The notes: generated by a model from the sequence alone, not told the origin. A DNA stretch of 64,000 nucleotides from Corynebacterium sp. (GCA_030530875.1 JAUMUD010000003.1:1-64000), one strand, 5' to 3'; positions 27,895-37,253 are shown, counted from the first letter of the stretch. A program made the numbers and translations.

Positions 27895-29704
27895 GAAGAA
27901 TTCGGGCACCACGCTCTACCATGATGCGCTGGCCCCGGCTAGTGCCCGCGATACTGGCGCTTTTCTGCGCACCCTTCCAAGCATGCCGGGTATTGGCTGG
28001 TGGGTGACCTTTTTTGGGGTTTTCTCCATCACGATTATTGCGATGACGCTCACCTCCTCGATTCTTGGTCGTGCGGTAGACGTGATTGCTGGCCGCCATG
28101 TTTTCCTCATTGGCAGTGGCCCGCAGGCCCTGGTGAAGATTGTGATTGTGGCCACAGCCTGCGCCATTCTTGAGCAGGCTGGCCGCGCTTTTGCCCGATT
28201 CCTGGTTGCTGAGCGCACTCGTAAGCTCAGCGTGGATTTGCGCCGTGCATGCCTGGTGTCGGCCCTGCGCGCGCCGATCCCGGAGATTATGAAGCTGGGT
28301 ACTGGCAATGTGATCACACGCCTGACCAAGGATATTGACCGCGCGATTCGCATTCTCAATGCAATTGGTGTGCGTCTGGTCATTGCGCTTCTCATGTTCC
28401 CATTCACCATTGTGGCTCTGGTACTGGTGAGCCCATGGTATTTGCTGGTTTTTGTTGGTGTTTTCCTGATTCTTGTGCCGGCAGCCCTGCGAAATGTCCG
28501 CACCATGCCGCCTGCCTCCAATAAGGTGTCTGTGGCCCAGGCTCGCCTGAATAACCAGCTGCTGGATACGGTGCGTTCCCTTCAGACTTTGCGACGACTC
28601 CGCATCGAGAAGTGGGCAGTCAAGCGCCTGGAGCAGACCTCGTGGGATTCCATCCAGGCGGAAGCCGATCGTGTGCCACTGGTGAACACTATTTTGCGCC
28701 ACGGCAACTATGCCTATGGGCTTCTGGTTATCGGCAGCCTTATTGCCTCTGTGGTTCTTGCCCACCAGGGCCAGATTTCCCCAGGTGATGGTGCTGCTGC
28801 AATGATTCTGGTTCTGCGCCTTGAAATGGCCGTCTTCAACCTTCTCTACTTCGCTGGTGATATTCAGAATGGTCTTACCTGCTGTGGCCGTGCTGTGGCC
28901 CTGGCCCGTATTGCGCCAAAGAATGCCACGCACCCATCGCGCCCTGATCTGGTTGAAGCCCCAACAGTCAGCATCAAGAATCTCTCCTTCTCCTATCCTG
29001 GTGGCGCCAATATTATCCATGACTTGAGCGTGGAATTTCCTGCCGGAACAACCACCGCAATTGTGGGTGCCAGTGGCGCTGGTAAGTCCACCTTGGGTGG
29101 ACTCATTGCAGGCCTTCAGCTACCAGACCAGGGTGAGATTTCCCTGGTCACGCCAGGGGAGAGGATAAATTATGCTGATGTGACTGATACCTGGTGGGCA
29201 CGTCAGGTGACCTTGATTAGTCAAGAGGTTCACCTCTTTTCTGGCTCTGTGCGTGATGATCTTGGTCTGGCACGTCCAGGTTGTGCGGACACTGAGATTC
29301 TTGAAGCCCTGGCACAAGTGGGCCTGGGCGAGCAGAGTACCCAGTGGACGCGCTGGTTCCCGGAGGGTCTTGATACTCAGATTGGTGCCGGTGCAGAGGT
29401 GCTGCCACCAGAGGTTGCTCAGCAGCTTTCCTTGGCGCGCATTATTCTGCGCAACCCTCAGGTGCTCATTATGGATGAAGCAACCAGTGAGGCCGGCTCT
29501 CAAACTGCCCACGTGCTCGAGGAGGCCGCATTGGCTGTGGCCAAGGGCCGCACGAGTATCGTCGTTGCACACCGCCTTGACCAGGCAAAAACCGCCGATC
29601 AGATTCTAGTCATGGATGATGGTGCCATTGTTGAGCGTGGCACACACGAAGAACTTGTGGCTTTAGGTGGGCGTTATGCTGAATTATTTAGCCGTTGGGA
29701 ATAA
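27881..29704 (+). CDS. ABC exporter half-transporter with intact Walker A/B and degenerate signature
   Basis: Second half (607 residues) of the exporter. Membrane domain about 50-340 (six helices). The NBD has Walker A GASGAGKST near 398, Q-loop LISQEVHLFSGSV near 445, Walker B VLIMDEATSEAGS near 526 and switch His in VVAHRLDQAKTADQ near 559. Its signature is lost: EVLPPEVAQQLSLAR near 507 in place of LSGGQxQR. Combined with the first subunit this leaves one complete composite ATP site. GGAGGGGG lies seven bases before the ATG, inside the upstream gene, so translation is coupled. Substrate unknown. Confidence 0.9.
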   Translation: MSAAKKNSGTTLYHDALAPASARDTGAFLRTLPSMPGIGWWVTFFGVFSITIIAMTLTSSILGRAVDVIAGRHVFLIGSGPQALVKIVIVATACAILEQAGRAFARFLVAERTRKLSVDLRRACLVSALRAPIPEIMKLGTGNVITRLTKDIDRAIRILNAIGVRLVIALLMFPFTIVALVLVSPWYLLVFVGVFLILVPAALRNVRTMPPASNKVSVAQARLNNQLLDTVRSLQTLRRLRIEKWAVKRLEQTSWDSIQAEADRVPLVNTILRHGNYAYGLLVIGSLIASVVLAHQGQISPGDGAAAMILVLRLEMAVFNLLYFAGDIQNGLTCCGRAVALARIAPKNATHPSRPDLVEAPTVSIKNLSFSYPGGANIIHDLSVEFPAGTTTAIVGASGAGKSTLGGLIAGLQLPDQGEISLVTPGERINYADVTDTWWARQVTLISQEVHLFSGSVRDDLGLARPGCADTEILEALAQVGLGEQSTQWTRWFPEGLDTQIGAGAEVLPPEVAQQLSLARIILRNPQVLIMDEATSEAGSQTAHVLEEAALAVAKGRTSIVVAHRLDQAKTADQILVMDDGAIVERGTHEELVALGGRYAELFSRWE

Positions 29705-29707
29705 GAT
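29702..29707 (+). promoter_or_regulatory. possible -10 element for the PEBP gene
   Basis: TAAGAT begins with the stop codon of the ABC gene and ends 6 nt before the ATG at 29714. Cotranscription with the ABC genes is the alternative. Confidence 0.35.
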
Positions 29708-29713
29708 AGAAGC

Positions 29714-30247
29714 ATGAGCACATACGATTCCGCGCGTTTCCCCGCAGCAGACCCTTATGCAGCCCTGCGCCAGCTGCCCCCATTTACCCTGGCTTCTGCT
29801 GATTTCCCTGATGGTGAGAAGATTCCTGAGAAGTTCATTGCGACCGGTGAGAACCTCAGCCCTGAACTTCATTGGGAGGGCTTTCCAGAGTCCACAACTC
29901 ACTTCGCATTGACCTGTTTTGACCCCGATGCGCCAACAACCAGTGGTTTCTGGCACTGGGGTGTGGTCAATATTCCAGCCTCCGTCACCAGTATTCCAAC
30001 CGGTGCCGGTTCCACTGGTGACCTTGGGTTGGGCGAAGGCGTCTTTACTATGCGTAATGATGCCGCCACCCACGACTACTATGGCCCAAATCCGCCAGCG
30101 GGCTGGCCACATCGCTATATCTTTGCCCTGTGGTCCCTGGATGCCCCACTTGATATTGACCCGAATGTGCCAATGGCGCAGCTGGGCTTTAATCTGAACT
30201 TTAAAGCCACAGGCCGCGCCATCACATGGGGTTGGTACGAAAACTAA
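29714..30247 (+). CDS. YbhB/YbcL-type phosphatidylethanolamine-binding-like protein
   Basis: Cytosolic PEBP-fold protein (177 residues) of the Raf-kinase-inhibitor-like family. Marks: PEKFIATGENLSPELHWEG near 39-57, FALTCFDPDAPTTSGFWHWG near 64-83, the anion-pocket DPDAP and HW residues, and GPNPPAGWPHRYIFALW near 123-139. Bacterial members bind small anionic ligands, and their role is poorly known. Its stop abuts the stop of convergent pyrD with no spacer. Confidence 0.9.
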   Translation: MSTYDSARFPAADPYAALRQLPPFTLASADFPDGEKIPEKFIATGENLSPELHWEGFPESTTHFALTCFDPDAPTTSGFWHWGVVNIPASVTSIPTGAGSTGDLGLGEGVFTMRNDAATHDYYGPNPPAGWPHRYIFALWSLDAPLDIDPNVPMAQLGFNLNFKATGRAITWGWYEN

Positions 30248-31372
30248 CTAGTCAACCCACGGAAGTTTCTTGCCCACTGCCTCGGAAATATTACTGAGGC
30301 CGTGGGCTTTAAGCTGACTAGCAATGCCCAGGTGGATATCACGGATCCAGTCCGGACCACCGTAGATAAATGGGGTATAGCCCTGAAGTAGGGAGGCGCC
30401 TGCACCGATGCGTCGCCACGCTTCCTCCGGAGATTCAATACCGCCAACAGCGACAAGAACCAGCTTGTCACCAACACGCTCATAGAGGCGCTCAAGAACC
30501 TCATAGGCGCGGGCAGCGACCGGGCGACCAGAAATACCGCCGGCACCCATCATTTCCACCACATTGGCTGGGGTCTGCAGGCCCTCGCGGGAGATAGTGG
30601 TGTTGGTGGCCACAATGCCAGCCAAGCCCATTTCCACAGCCAGATCGGCCACAGCATCCACATCCTCATTGCTGAGATCTGGTGCAATTTTGACCAAAAC
30701 TGGGGATTTGGTGGAGCTGGTCACTGCCTCCATAATTGGGCGCAGGCTCTCGACAGCCTGTAGGTCGCGCAGGCCAGGGGTATTAGGGGAGGACACGTTG
30801 ATCACCACAAAGTCGGCCAAATCGCCAACAAGGCGAGCTGAACGACGATAATCATCGGCAGCATCCTCAGGGGCAACAACCTTGGTCTTACCAATATTGA
30901 TGCCGATAATGTCCTTGGTTGCACGACGACGCAGATTGCTTGCGGCAGTCGCAGCACCATGATTATTAAAGCCCATGCGGTTCAAAAGTGCCTTATCCAA
31001 AGGCAGGCGATAGAGACGTGGCTTTGGATTACCTGGCTGTGGGGCAGCGGTAACAGTGCCGAGCTCCGCATAGCCAAAACCAATGGCGGCCCAAGCATTA
31101 GCGGCGGCAGCATTCTTATCAAAACCAGCAGCAAGACCCAGCGGACGTGGGAAATGCACGCCGAAAAGATCCTGCTCGAGACTTGGATCGTGCACAGCCC
31201 AGCGCTTTTCCATTGGACGGTAGAGCGGGCCCATCATATTGAAAAGCTGAATGCCCGTAAAAATAAGGTGGTGGATGGTCTCCGGATTAATCCGGAACAT
31301 CTCCTTAAGCAGGGCATTATAGAGATTGGTGCGTACGCGGTGCGTTGGATAGTGCTTATTGGACTTAAACAT
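30248..31372 (-). CDS. pyrD: dihydroorotate dehydrogenase (quinone)
   Basis: Class 2, membrane-associated DHODH (374 residues) for the fourth step of pyrimidine synthesis, feeding electrons to quinone. The N-terminal helices (about 15-60, [15 protein letters not shown]) form the quinone-side membrane anchor typical of class 2. FMN site and active-site motifs: [10 protein letters not shown] near 80, [21 protein letters not shown] near 194 with the catalytic Ser of class 2, and [17 protein letters not shown] lies five bases before the ATG. Probably cotranscribed with the lipoprotein gene just upstream (33 bp gap). Confidence 0.95.
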   Translation of the reverse strand: MFKSNKHYPTHRVRTNLYNALLKEMFRINPETIHHLIFTGIQLFNMMGPLYRPMEKRWAVHDPSLEQDLFGVHFPRPLGLAAGFDKNAAAANAWAAIGFGYAELGTVTAAPQPGNPKPRLYRLPLDKALLNRMGFNNHGAATAASNLRRRATKDIIGINIGKTKVVAPEDAADDYRRSARLVGDLADFVVINVSSPNTPGLRDLQAVESLRPIMEAVTSSTKSPVLVKIAPDLSNEDVDAVADLAVEMGLAGIVATNTTISREGLQTPANVVEMMGAGGISGRPVAARAYEVLERLYERVGDKLVLVAVGGIESPEEAWRRIGAGASLLQGYTPFIYGGPDWIRDIHLGIASQLKAHGLSNISEAVGKKLPWVD

Positions 31373-31405
31373 TTAAACCTTCCCCTGATGCGATAACCTG
31401 GCCGA

Positions 31406-32503
31406 TTAGGAAATAGCGGAACCCAGTTCGGCCGAGCTAAGCATCTGAATCTGGTTGGAATTTTCGGCTGCTACATACAGGTTACCCGAGTTATCCATGG
31501 CGAGACTACGAGCGTTGGCGATGGCTGGGAGTGTGGCCACCTTTTGTGGGGTGCCGGAGGAGAAATCATAGGCCTCGAGGGTGTTCTCACCGGTGATGGA
31601 TACCCAGGCTACATTGTGGGTGGAGTCCCACACCACGGACCATGGGGTTGCGCCGGTCACCGCATACTGGTGGTTAATCATGATTGGCAGACCAGTATAG
31701 ATATAGATCTGGTTGGTACCAGCGTCGGTGGCCAGGAAGGCATTGGAACCGCCTGGGGCAATACGGCCTACAGCGGTGAGCACGCGAAGAATTACGCCGT
31801 CCTCATCCTTGGTCCAGTCGACCTGGTGGAGGGTGGTATCGGAGTGATCGGTGAAATAGACTCCATCGGCTTCGCCGGCATTTGGCGACGGAATAGAGAT
31901 CAGTTGGTCCACGTGCTTACCAGCGCTAAAGCTCTTGGTGGCTCCACCCTTGTGCACAATAGTAATCTGGCCATTATCGCTGCGGCCAGCAATAATATCG
32001 CCAGAGGTGGTCATAGTGGCAGTGGTGGCGCCACCATCAATGGCGACCTTATTATCCAAGTTCGGATTTTTGGCATCAATAATATAGACGCCATCTGAGC
32101 AAGGCAGTACGAAATTATCGCCGGTGGCATTGAGCTCCCCACAGGAAGAATCCACAGGAAGGGTAGTGTTGCCGATAATCAGGCTATTGGCGGTGCGGGC
32201 GACCAGTACATCGCCAGCGGTGGCAATGAGGCCGCTACCGGAAGGACTGGTGAGCGCCGCTGGTTGGGTGAGGAGCTGACCGGCAGGCACAGCCCCGTCA
32301 GCCAAAGGGACATTGGCGGGACTTGCCTGCACAGGGGCTGAACCCACACCGGTACCAGCCTGGGCACTTTCAGTAGAGAAGGAATCCTGGCTGGAGGAAG
32401 AATTGGAGCTACAGCCAGAAAGAGTAATGAGGCCACAGATGCCAAGGCCAGCGAGGGCAGGAAGAGCAAAGGACCTAAATTTATTTTTGCCAGTCATGAA
32501 CAC
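31406..32503 (-). CDS. lipoprotein with predicted beta-propeller domain
   Basis: A 365-residue exported lipoprotein. The signal ends in the lipobox LSGC with lipidated Cys near residue 31 (LGICGLITLSGC), followed by a Ser/Gln linker. The rest is made of repeated beta-rich units (IYTGLPIMINHQYAVTGATP, NVAWVSITGENTLEAYDFSS, NLYVAAENSNQIQML) that read as NHL/YVTN-like propeller blades. Ligand unknown. I chose a GTG start (protein begins MFMTGKNK) because TAAAAT lies exactly 7 nt before it; the ATG two codons later is the alternative. Upstream neighbour of pyrD, divergent from uppP. Confidence 0.75.
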   Translation of the reverse strand: MFMTGKNKFRSFALPALAGLGICGLITLSGCSSNSSSSQDSFSTESAQAGTGVGSAPVQASPANVPLADGAVPAGQLLTQPAALTSPSGSGLIATAGDVLVARTANSLIIGNTTLPVDSSCGELNATGDNFVLPCSDGVYIIDAKNPNLDNKVAIDGGATTATMTTSGDIIAGRSDNGQITIVHKGGATKSFSAGKHVDQLISIPSPNAGEADGVYFTDHSDTTLHQVDWTKDEDGVILRVLTAVGRIAPGGSNAFLATDAGTNQIYIYTGLPIMINHQYAVTGATPWSVVWDSTHNVAWVSITGENTLEAYDFSSGTPQKVATLPAIANARSLAMDNSGNLYVAAENSNQIQMLSSAELGSAIS

Positions 32504-32510
32504 GATGAAA

Positions 32511-32516
32511 ATTTTA
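32511..32516 (-). promoter_or_regulatory. -10 element of leaderless lipoprotein promoter
   Basis: TGG-TAAAAT on the minus strand is an extended -10 ending exactly 7 nt before the GTG at 32503. Confidence 0.55.
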
Positions 32517-32627
32517 CCAGCGCGCCCACGCCCTCGCAGGTTGTTTTTACAAGTGTCATTAGCTTTTCTATAGATATTGACAGGCAAAACTTGGTAGAAA
32601 ATCTGCCGTACACGAGCCAGATCATGG

Positions 32628-32633
32628 TAGTGT
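32628..32633 (+). promoter_or_regulatory. -10 element of leaderless uppP promoter
   Basis: TAGTGT, preceded by TGG as in an extended -10, ends exactly 7 nt before the GTG at 32641. Confidence 0.5.
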
Positions 32634-32640
32634 GGGCGAA

Positions 32641-33489
32641 GTGACTGACGTAACCCATATGACATGGATCCAGACCATTCTGCTGTCCCTGGTACAGGGC
32701 CTGACAGAATTCCTTCCTGTATCCTCCTCCGGGCATCTTCGCATTGTCTCCACTCTGTTCTGGGGCCATGATGCTGGTGCCTCCTTCACCGCAGTGGTGC
32801 AGCTTGGCACCGAGGCAGCCGTTTTGGTCTATTTCGCCAAGGACATTTGGCGCATTATTAAGGCCTGGTTCTATGGCATTTTCCATGCTGATGGGCGTAC
32901 CAATTTCGACTATAAGATGGGCTGGATGGTCATCTTTGGCACCATCCCAGTGATGATTGTGGGCGTGGTCTTCAAGGACCTCATCCGTGATGGCCTGCGT
33001 AATCTCTGGATTACCGCCTTCGTGCTTTGCTTCTTCTCCCTCATCTTTATCTGGGCTGAAAAAGCGGGTAAGAAGGATCGTGGCTATTCCAAGCTTGGCT
33101 TCAAGGATGCGATCCTGATGGGTTGCGCCCAGTGCCTTGCACTTATTCCTGGTGTTTCCCGCTCCGGTGGCACCATTAGTGCTGGTCTCTTCCTTGGTCT
33201 TAACCGTGAAGTGGCTGCCAGGTTCTCCTTCTTGTTGGCTATTCCTGCCGTGCTTGCCTCCGGTCTTTTCTCCTTGCCTGATGCCTTCCACCCAACCGAT
33301 GGTCAGGCGGCTTCGGGTGCACAGTTGATCGTCGGAACGCTCATTGCATTCATTGTGGGCTATGCAACAATTGCGTGGTTGTTGCGTTTTGTTGCCCAGA
33401 ATTCTTTCTCTTGGTTTGCGGTTTACCGTATACCAATGGGTATTCTGGTAATGGCACTACTTGCTAGTGGGGCGCTCCCAGCCCACTAG
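32641..33489 (+). CDS. uppP: undecaprenyl-diphosphatase UppP (BacA)
   Basis: Integral membrane phosphatase (282 residues, about eight helices) that recycles the polyprenyl-PP carrier of cell-wall synthesis; members confer bacitracin tolerance. Both signature regions are present: [15 protein letters not shown] near 20-34, with the catalytic Glu and Ser/His, and [16 protein letters not shown] near 168-183. I prefer the GTG at 32641 ([11 protein letters not shown]) over the GTG nine bases upstream because of its -10 spacing. Followed 20 bases later by the protease gene. Confidence 0.93.
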   Translation: MTDVTHMTWIQTILLSLVQGLTEFLPVSSSGHLRIVSTLFWGHDAGASFTAVVQLGTEAAVLVYFAKDIWRIIKAWFYGIFHADGRTNFDYKMGWMVIFGTIPVMIVGVVFKDLIRDGLRNLWITAFVLCFFSLIFIWAEKAGKKDRGYSKLGFKDAILMGCAQCLALIPGVSRSGGTISAGLFLGLNREVAARFSFLLAIPAVLASGLFSLPDAFHPTDGQAASGAQLIVGTLIAFIVGYATIAWLLRFVAQNSFSWFAVYRIPMGILVMALLASGALPAH

Positions 33490-33509
33490 AAATTCCGGAG
33501 AGGTACCAA

Positions 33510-34574
33510 TTGCGAAATATCTTCCACAGACCGAGGTTCTCGCGCAAAACCCTGCGCGGTGCTCTCGGTGCGGCCCTGTCCATTGGCGTAGCTGCACAAC
33601 TGCTAGTCGCGACTCCGATTAGCACGACTCAGCCAGCTTTCGCCGCAACCGGCACTGATTTTAATAAGAGCATCGGCCCAGAGTGGCTGGTGAGTATTCA
33701 GGTTGCTGATCAGAGCTACTGCACCGGTTCTTTGATTAGTTCCGAGTGGGTTCTGACCGCTGAACACTGCATTGTTGATGCCTATGCTTTTGCTAAAGGC
33801 ACGAGCTCCAATGGTGTTTCCGGCGCGACCACCATCAAGGTGGGTAATAGCACCACCAATCCGCTCGCTACCAGCACGGGCGATATAGCCTATAGTCTAT
33901 CGGATGAATTCCGTACGGACGTTGCCCTTATCCACCTGAGCACCCCTGTGACTAGCGTAACCCCAGGCGTTCTCAACACCACCGAGGATTATTCTTCTAG
34001 CTTCTCGACGGACGATTACGGCTGGTCCTCTTATAGCAAGGGCAATATCAACCACACTATTGGCACGGTCTCACCTGCTGATAGCCGTAAGTACTACTAC
34101 ACGCTCTCGCAGTTCCCGAATGTCTATTTCGGCGCACACAAGCTGATTGCGACTAGCGGTAACTATGTGCGCGGTGACTCCGGTAGCCCAATTGTCGGAA
34201 CTGGCAACACCATTCTCGGTGTGCTTTCCGCGATTGATACTGATACCAGCAAGGTTCCAACCGCGACCTCTACCTCCAGCCCTGAGGCTGCGCTTGCTCC
34301 ACTGACCACCACCTACACCATCACGGTGAAGGGCAGCAATGGTAATAGGACGCTGACCACTAAGAAGGCTCTTAATTGGATCAATGCGGTCATGAATAAT
34401 AGCGGCACCTCCGCTTATTCCCTCAAGACCTGGGATCTGAGCTATTCTTCCAGCTCCAATGGTAGTTCCAGTGGCAGCACGGGAACTGGCGCAAGTGGTA
34501 CCACCACTACCACAACCACTCCAACGAGCGCTCCACGCGCTTCTGGCAGCTCTTTCTTTGGACTTTCTTCCTAA
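33510..34574 (+). CDS. secreted trypsin-like serine protease
   Basis: Exported S1-family protease (354 residues). Signal peptide about 1-45 (twin basic MRNIFHRPRFSRK start, cleavage near PAFA). Catalytic triad in order: His86 (LTAEHC), Asp137 (RTDVALIHL), Ser224 (RGDSGSPI). Cysteines at 71 and 87 suit the disulfide next to the His. The last 40 residues are Ser/Thr/Gly-rich low complexity with no sorting motif, so release or loose wall association is likely. TTG start supported by GGAGAGG six bases upstream. No target can be inferred. Confidence 0.88.
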   Translation: MRNIFHRPRFSRKTLRGALGAALSIGVAAQLLVATPISTTQPAFAATGTDFNKSIGPEWLVSIQVADQSYCTGSLISSEWVLTAEHCIVDAYAFAKGTSSNGVSGATTIKVGNSTTNPLATSTGDIAYSLSDEFRTDVALIHLSTPVTSVTPGVLNTTEDYSSSFSTDDYGWSSYSKGNINHTIGTVSPADSRKYYYTLSQFPNVYFGAHKLIATSGNYVRGDSGSPIVGTGNTILGVLSAIDTDTSKVPTATSTSSPEAALAPLTTTYTITVKGSNGNRTLTTKKALNWINAVMNNSGTSAYSLKTWDLSYSSSSNGSSSGSTGTGASGTTTTTTTPTSAPRASGSSFFGLSS

Positions 34575-34614
34575 AATTTGAGCAGGATCCACGCAAAGAG
34601 CCCGCAACCGGTGG

Positions 34615-34620
34615 TAGAGT
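34615..34620 (+). promoter_or_regulatory. -10 element of leaderless mshC promoter
   Basis: TGG-TAGAGT (extended -10) ends 6 nt before the ATG at 34627; no ribosome site. Confidence 0.45.
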
Positions 34621-34626
34621 AATACC

Positions 34627-36210
34627 ATGCATTCATGGCCTCAACCGCAAGTTCCCCGCGTCGGCGGGGAGCCAGTTGCGCTTAAACTATTCGATACTGC
34701 TGACAAGGTCGTCCGCGAGGTTAAGGCCGGCGAAGTAGCCGGCGTGTACGTCTGTGGCATTACGCCATATGACGCCACTCATCTTGGCCATGCGGCGACC
34801 TATGTTGCTTTTGATACCATTAACCGTCTTCTGCTTGATAATGGCCACAAGCTCCACTTTGTGGAAAATGTGACCGATGTGGATGATCCCCTCTTTGAGC
34901 GCGCCGATCGCGATAAGGTCGACTGGCGTGAACTCGGCCATGAGCAGACGGATCTCTTCCGTAGCGATATGACCCAACTCAATGTGATCCCACCACAGGA
35001 TTATGTGGGTATTGAGGAATCCGTGGATGAGGTCATCTCCCTGGTTAAGAAGCTGCTGGATAATGACTCTGCCTACCAGCTGCCAAATGGCGATATTTAT
35101 GCCCGCATTACCGCCACCAAACAATTTGGTTATGAGTCCGGCTATGACCGCGAAACAATGATGAAGTTCTTCGCTGAGCGCGGCGGCGACCCAGATACCC
35201 CTGGTAAGGAAGACCCATTGGATGCGCTGATTTGGCGTGCCCACCGTGAGGGTGAACCACAGTGGAATGCACCTTTTGGTGCTGGTCGTCCTGGTTGGCA
35301 TGTGGAATGCAGCGCAATTGCCACTAATCGACTCTCGGAATATTTCACTATTCAGGGTGGTGGCAGTGATCTGATTTTCCCTCACCATGAGTTTTCTGCC
35401 GCTCACTATGAGGCTGCTAGTGGTAGCCCGCGTATGGCCGGTCACTATGTTCACACTGGCATGATTTCTCTTGATGGTGTGAAGATGTCCAAGTCCCTGG
35501 GCAATTTGGTCTTTGTTTCCAAGCTAGTTGCTGATGGTGTTCCCCCTGAGGCTATTCGCCTGGGTATTCTCGATAGCCACTACCGTGCGGATCGTGATTG
35601 GTCTGATGCAGTTCTGAACAAGGCCATTGATCGCTATAACACCTGGCGCCGCATCATTGGTGGCACGGAAATCAGCTTCGATGACTTCGATGCCTATGTG
35701 GATCATCTCACCATTGCTGAGAATCCAAATGTACACAAGCTGCGTTCCTTGCTTGCCGACGACCTCGACACCCCATCCGCCCTCGGATTCATCGACTCCT
35801 GGATGGACTGTGTGGAAAATAAGCCAGGTTTTGCTGAGACCAGCGATATTCTTCAGATGCTTCGCGCTATCTGGGGTCTGCTGGGTATCAACCTCTTTAG
35901 CCCAATTATCGACTCCTATATTCGCGAGCTCCACAGCTTCGCCACTGGCGAATACCTCTCTGAGGAGGAGCGCGAAGAGTGGCTCCCGCCATATGATGTG
36001 GAGTCACTGCCGGAGCTGGCTAAGATTCTGCACACCGCGCCTTATACTGACCCAGCAAAGATTATTGAGAAGCTCGTACTTCTCAATGAGACCTGGGAAG
36101 GCGGCGTGATTGAGCCTGATGAAGAGAACGAGATTCGCGCATTGCTCTCCGCCATGCACGGTATTCCTCAGAATGAAATCCCGCTTCTGTACCCAGATGA
36201 GATTTACTAA
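34627..36210 (+). CDS. mshC: cysteine ligase MshC of mycothiol synthesis, C-terminally extended
   Basis: Joins L-cysteine to GlcN-Ins in an ATP-dependent step of mycothiol synthesis; paralogue of cysteinyl-tRNA synthetase. Visible: zinc/cysteine site VCGITPYDATHLGHA (HIGH-like motif) near 43, WHVECSAIA near 223, zinc-ligand region FPHHEFSAAH near 251, and KMSKS in VKMSKSLGN near 284. The usual enzyme is about 410-420 residues and ends near the stretch MLRAIWGLLGINL; here another ~103 residues follow (425-527, acidic, with EEEREEWLP and repeated PDE). The extension has no domain I recognise. Function of the core is secure, that of the tail unknown. Confidence 0.92.
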   Translation: MHSWPQPQVPRVGGEPVALKLFDTADKVVREVKAGEVAGVYVCGITPYDATHLGHAATYVAFDTINRLLLDNGHKLHFVENVTDVDDPLFERADRDKVDWRELGHEQTDLFRSDMTQLNVIPPQDYVGIEESVDEVISLVKKLLDNDSAYQLPNGDIYARITATKQFGYESGYDRETMMKFFAERGGDPDTPGKEDPLDALIWRAHREGEPQWNAPFGAGRPGWHVECSAIATNRLSEYFTIQGGGSDLIFPHHEFSAAHYEAASGSPRMAGHYVHTGMISLDGVKMSKSLGNLVFVSKLVADGVPPEAIRLGILDSHYRADRDWSDAVLNKAIDRYNTWRRIIGGTEISFDDFDAYVDHLTIAENPNVHKLRSLLADDLDTPSALGFIDSWMDCVENKPGFAETSDILQMLRAIWGLLGINLFSPIIDSYIRELHSFATGEYLSEEEREEWLPPYDVESLPELAKILHTAPYTDPAKIIEKLVLLNETWEGGVIEPDEENEIRALLSAMHGIPQNEIPLLYPDEIY

Positions 36211-36228
36211 AAGAATCTGAACATGAAG

Positions 36229-36253
36229 AAAGCCGCCCGGTTGGGCGGCTTTT
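36229..36253 (+). terminator. terminator after mshC
   Basis: AAAGCCGCCC / GGGCGGCTTT (10 bp, GC-rich core) with a 4-nt loop and a T-run. It also faces the convergent channel gene and may serve both. Confidence 0.88.
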
Positions 36254-36269
36254 CTTATTCTATGAGGCT

Positions 36270-37253
36270 TTAGTGGATGCGCTTATTGCGCTCCCTACGC
36301 TCACGACGAGCAGCAGCGCGAGCCTCAGAGCGCTCACGGTGCTTCTGACCGCGGGTGCGGTCTTCCATGTAGGCGTAGTAGAGACCAATCATGAGGCCAC
36401 CACCGATGAAGTTACCGATGAGAACCACAATCAGGTTCACAATGGCGCCAAGAACATTAATACCGTGGCCGATACCCATAATGGCAAAGAGCACGCAGTT
36501 AGCAACGGAGTGCTCGAAGCCGAGGAAGGCGAAGATAAATACCGCCATGACCATGGAGGCCATCTTGGCCACAGTTTCCTGAATCAGGCCGTTATAAATG
36601 AGCAGCATGGCCAGGTTAATCATGAAGTTACAGAGAATTGCTCGAACAAGCAGATCAAGAAGACCTGAGGCCGAGTAAATATAACCAATTTTGACTTCCA
36701 CTGCATGCATCATCACGTCACCGGTGGCGCCGTCGATAAGCGAAGATCCGGAGAACAGTACGGCAAGAATCACGCCGCCGAGGAAGTTACCAAGGAGGCA
36801 CAAACACAGAACCTTGAGACCACGGCCCCAGGTGGTGCGTTTGAAGTACACACCGGTCACCACGAGCATCATATTGGAGGTGAGAAGCTCGGAGCGGGTG
36901 TAATAAATAAAGACGAGGGCCCAGCCGAAGCACAGGGCACCGACCATCTTGCCAATGCCGGAAAGGGATTGGCCGCCAACCGACAGCTTGGAGAAAATGC
37001 CGGTGACTTCATAGTTGACCACGTAGAAGACGGCGATAATCATACCTGCCATTGCGGCACGCATGAGATAGCGGTGCACAATGGCAGTCGTCATGTCTTC
37101 TTTGGTCTCCAGGGCGGCCAACACACTGTCGACCCATTTTTTGCCTGGGAAGATCGCGTCCAAAGACTTTTCAGGGCTCAAGCGGCTCGAGCGCCCTGGA
37201 CCGATTACAGGCTGTTGATTCTGCTCTGGCAGACCAGATTCTTGCTTACTCAT
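36270..37253 (-). CDS. formate/nitrite transporter (FNT) family channel
   Basis: Pentameric anion channel (327 residues; six-helix core about 65-300). FNT motifs: LTSNMMLVVTGVYF near 123, LVRAILCNFMINLAM near 205 (the N of the second pore loop), and the central gating His in FLGFEHSVANC near 245. A long N-terminal cytoplasmic part (about 60 residues, ETKEDMTTAIVHRYLMRA) and a very basic tail (ARRERRERNKR) flank it. Could carry formate, nitrite, lactate or acetate; the sequence does not decide. Confidence 0.9.
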   Translation of the reverse strand: MSKQESGLPEQNQQPVIGPGRSSRLSPEKSLDAIFPGKKWVDSVLAALETKEDMTTAIVHRYLMRAAMAGMIIAVFYVVNYEVTGIFSKLSVGGQSLSGIGKMVGALCFGWALVFIYYTRSELLTSNMMLVVTGVYFKRTTWGRGLKVLCLCLLGNFLGGVILAVLFSGSSLIDGATGDVMMHAVEVKIGYIYSASGLLDLLVRAILCNFMINLAMLLIYNGLIQETVAKMASMVMAVFIFAFLGFEHSVANCVLFAIMGIGHGINVLGAIVNLIVVLIGNFIGGGLMIGLYYAYMEDRTRGQKHRERSEARAAARRERRERNKRIH

